Positions 20,863 through 22,343 of a stretch of 22,343 nt of DNA are shown piece after piece. Position numbers and translations under genes: made by a program. The notes below the pieces were generated by a model. That model had not been told where the DNA came from. It did no database searches and saw only the letters and a program-made list of their open reading frames with translations. Positions within the stretch are counted from its first letter, which is position 1. Each line of letters begins with the position of its first letter. The DNA is from a virus. The stretch lies in IMG/VR virus record IMGVR_UViG_3300030098_005075, positions 1 through 22,343 of that record; one strand, given 5' to 3'.

Positions 20863-22343
20863 ATGCAAATTATAAAACCAAAACTAGTCGGACCTAAATT
20901 ATGGGCAACAGGACCCCTTAAGTGCTTTAAAGGTACACCTTCACCTTCAAATAAAAGTACAAGTACAAGTACAAGTACAAGTACAAGTACAGGTACAGGT
21001 ACAGGTACAGGTACAAATGTTACTCAAACTCCTGAACCAACAGTACCAGTCAGAGATCCAGTATATGGAACTATAGTAAATGTTCCACAAAGTCAGTATC
21101 AAACTGCTATAAATACTGGAGCACTCCCAGTAGGAAATACAGGACAAGGTAATACAGGACAAGGAAATACAGGCTCATCTCCTCCCCCAGATACAGATCC
21201 AGCTCCAAGTGGAGGTCCTCCAAAAGGTGAAACTCCGCAACAAGCTATAGATCGTATGAAAAAAGAAAAAGCGGAAAGAGATAGACTAGCAAAACAAGCA
21301 GCAAAAGAACATGACGAAAGACAGAAAGCTAAAAGAAAAGCTGAATTAAAAAAACAACGACAAGCTTTAGACGCAAAAAGAGAAAAAGAGTTACAAGAAA
21401 AAACTGAAAGAGAGACAGACGCTCTTGACAATAGAAGTTTTTTAGAAAAAATTGCAGACACTCTCTACACTGGAGATGTTGCAGCTTTTGGTAGTAAACA
21501 AAAAGCTGGTATGTTAAGAAGAGACTATGATGATTCTAAGAAACAACGAGGTGTAGAAGAAGCTAGAAGACTTGGAAGACCTGTCATAATTGATGGTAAA
21601 CTATACAAACCTGGAATGCAAACTCCAGAAGAACAAGAGCAAGAAGCCGAGGAAGCCGCTGCTTATGGTATTAGTGTAGATCAACTAAGACAGGAATACG
21701 CAGAGCAAGGCACACCTGAAGAAAGAATGTCAAGACAAGTTAGGGATGCTCAAGAAGAAGAGTTAGCAGCTTCAAAAGGTTATAAAAGTGTTCAAGAAAT
21801 GCGAGAAGCTGAAGAAGCCGCTGGCGGTGGTACAGGGTTAATGATAGGTCAAGGTGAGATTCAAACTTTTCAAGACGAGCAAGAAAAAGAAAGACAAGAT
21901 AAAATTGCTCAAAAGCAAGGTTATATAGATGCTGAAGACAAACGACAAACTGAAAGTTATACTAATAGACAAAAGATGCTAAGAAAAAAAATGGCTGAAA
22001 TAGATTATAGTAGAGGTTTGATAGACGATGTTGAATGGGCTGATATGTACGGTAAAGATAGTATTCCTTCTGGGGTTACTGTACCTAATGTACTTTCAGG
22101 TGTTGGTTTAGGACTAGAAGGTTTAGGAGTTCCAGGGGCAAGTGCCTTAGGTACTTTAGCTGGATGGGGAACTGGTAAAGTATTGCAAGCTGCTGATATG
22201 CAAGCTACGAAAGATGATGCTGAACAAGCTTTAGCTGAAGAAGCTCAAGAAGAGTCTCCTGACTCTGTAGATCCAAGAGACGAAGAACCACAAGACGTTG
22301 ATCCTACTCCTCAACCTGGAGGAGGCGATCCTGTACAACAACA
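20863..22343 (+). CDS. partial repeat-containing coiled-coil protein (possible internal virion protein)
   Basis: Open from the ATG at 20863 to the window end: 493 codons seen, 3' end missing. GGAGG lies 6 bases upstream. Order: short basic start (residues 1-31); Ser-Thr/Gly-Thr dipeptide repeat (32-51); Pro/Gly-rich linker with NTGQG repeats (92-104); long charged coiled coil (about 126-188); further Glu/Gln/Lys-rich helical region (about 225-380); glycine-rich hydrophobic segment (about 405-447, GLGLEGLGVPGASALGTLAG) that could enter a membrane; then an acidic, Pro-rich tail. A membrane-active segment plus coiled coils after the tail genes suggests an ejection protein, but this is inference. 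Confidence 0.7.
   Translation, partial: MQIIKPKLVGPKLWATGPLKCFKGTPSPSNKSTSTSTSTSTSTGTGTGTGTNVTQTPEPTVPVRDPVYGTIVNVPQSQYQTAINTGALPVGNTGQGNTGQGNTGSSPPPDTDPAPSGGPPKGETPQQAIDRMKKEKAERDRLAKQAAKEHDERQKAKRKAELKKQRQALDAKREKELQEKTERETDALDNRSFLEKIADTLYTGDVAAFGSKQKAGMLRRDYDDSKKQRGVEEARRLGRPVIIDGKLYKPGMQTPEEQEQEAEEAAAYGISVDQLRQEYAEQGTPEERMSRQVRDAQEEELAASKGYKSVQEMREAEEAAGGGTGLMIGQGEIQTFQDEQEKERQDKIAQKQGYIDAEDKRQTESYTNRQKMLRKKMAEIDYSRGLIDDVEWADMYGKDSIPSGVTVPNVLSGVGLGLEGLGVPGASALGTLAGWGTGKVLQAADMQATKDDAEQALAEEAQEESPDSVDPRDEEPQDVDPTPQPGGGDPVQQ
20956..21015 (+). repeat. in-frame hexanucleotide tandem repeat
   Basis: Ten consecutive 6-base units: six AGTACA followed by four GGTACA, encoding (Ser-Thr)6(Gly-Thr)4. 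A switch between two unit types suggests expansion of two alleles. Copy-number change would alter length by two residues per unit without breaking the frame. Confidence 0.95.
21136..21174 (+). repeat. 15-base in-frame tandem repeat
   Basis: The unit AATACAGGACAAGG(T/A) occurs twice and is followed by a partial third copy, encoding NTGQG-NTGQG-NTG. It lies in the Pro/Gly-rich linker of the partial protein. Confidence 0.8.

Noticed and set aside
20956-21174. Tandem repeats considered as a CRISPR-like array
   Set aside because: Units are 6 and 15 bases, contiguous, in frame inside a protein gene, with no spacers.
21099-21461. Long minus-strand frame rich in Ser, Cys and Phe
   Set aside because: It is antisense to the coiled-coil part of the incomplete plus-strand gene, which has a ribosome site and continues across the whole region; the unusual composition is the mirror of Lys/Glu/Arg codons.

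Overview
The window looks like the packaging, capsid and tail half of an AT-rich, apparently strictly lytic, short-tailed (P22-like or SU10-like podovirus) bacteriophage. The host is probably a Gram-negative, quite likely marine bacterium. The grounds are the gene order terminase large subunit, portal, scaffold, major coat, adaptor, short fibre-like protein and gp10-like nozzle; lipobox and Sec signal peptides; sigma70-type promoters; and clear Shine-Dalgarno sites. I saw no integrase, repressor, tRNA, CRISPR array or insertion sequence. The phage type is inferred from motifs read by eye; no database search was possible.

Layout. (1) Positions 85-4324, minus strand: a dense run of sixteen small genes, mostly 41-144 codons and mostly unrecognised, many joined by 4-8 base stop/start overlaps. 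Three near-consensus minus promoters (2538-2566, 3855-3883, 4354-4382) divide it into three transcription units. It encodes a Fis-like DNA-binding protein, a Sec-exported protein, a lipoprotein, a membrane-anchored protein and a 55-residue acidic protein ending in a peptide like the C-terminal tip of single-stranded DNA-binding protein (SSB). This has the look of an early, host-directed module. (2) Positions 4325-4414: the divergent control region. (3) Positions 4415-10337, plus strand: an HTH-like protein, a possible small terminase, a GNAT acetyltransferase, two different ClpP-fold serine proteases (one soluble, one membrane-anchored), a 2-oxoglutarate/Fe(II) oxygenase and the large terminase. 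(4) Positions 10346-15277: portal, scaffold, coat, a terminator, a probable decoration protein and a small charged protein, then a second terminator. (5) Positions 15314-22343: head-tail adaptor, two small fibre-like proteins, a 1151-residue nozzle protein, a second GNAT-like protein, and an incomplete, repeat-bearing, coiled-coil protein that may be an internal virion or ejection protein.

How the parts may work together. Minus-strand genes would be read immediately by host polymerase. The plus-strand genes form one long, tightly packed late unit whose own strong promoter I could not find. The coat gene is followed directly by a rho-independent terminator, which fits high coat expression with reduced read-through into tail genes. 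The proteases, acetyltransferase and oxygenase sit in the packaging block and could modify phage or host proteins; their targets cannot be read from the sequence.

The most unusual things here are the SSB-tip microprotein, whose last 83 bases also encode the signal peptide of a lipoprotein in another frame; the pair of unlike ClpP-fold proteases; and several coupled microgenes that a length-limited gene caller would miss.
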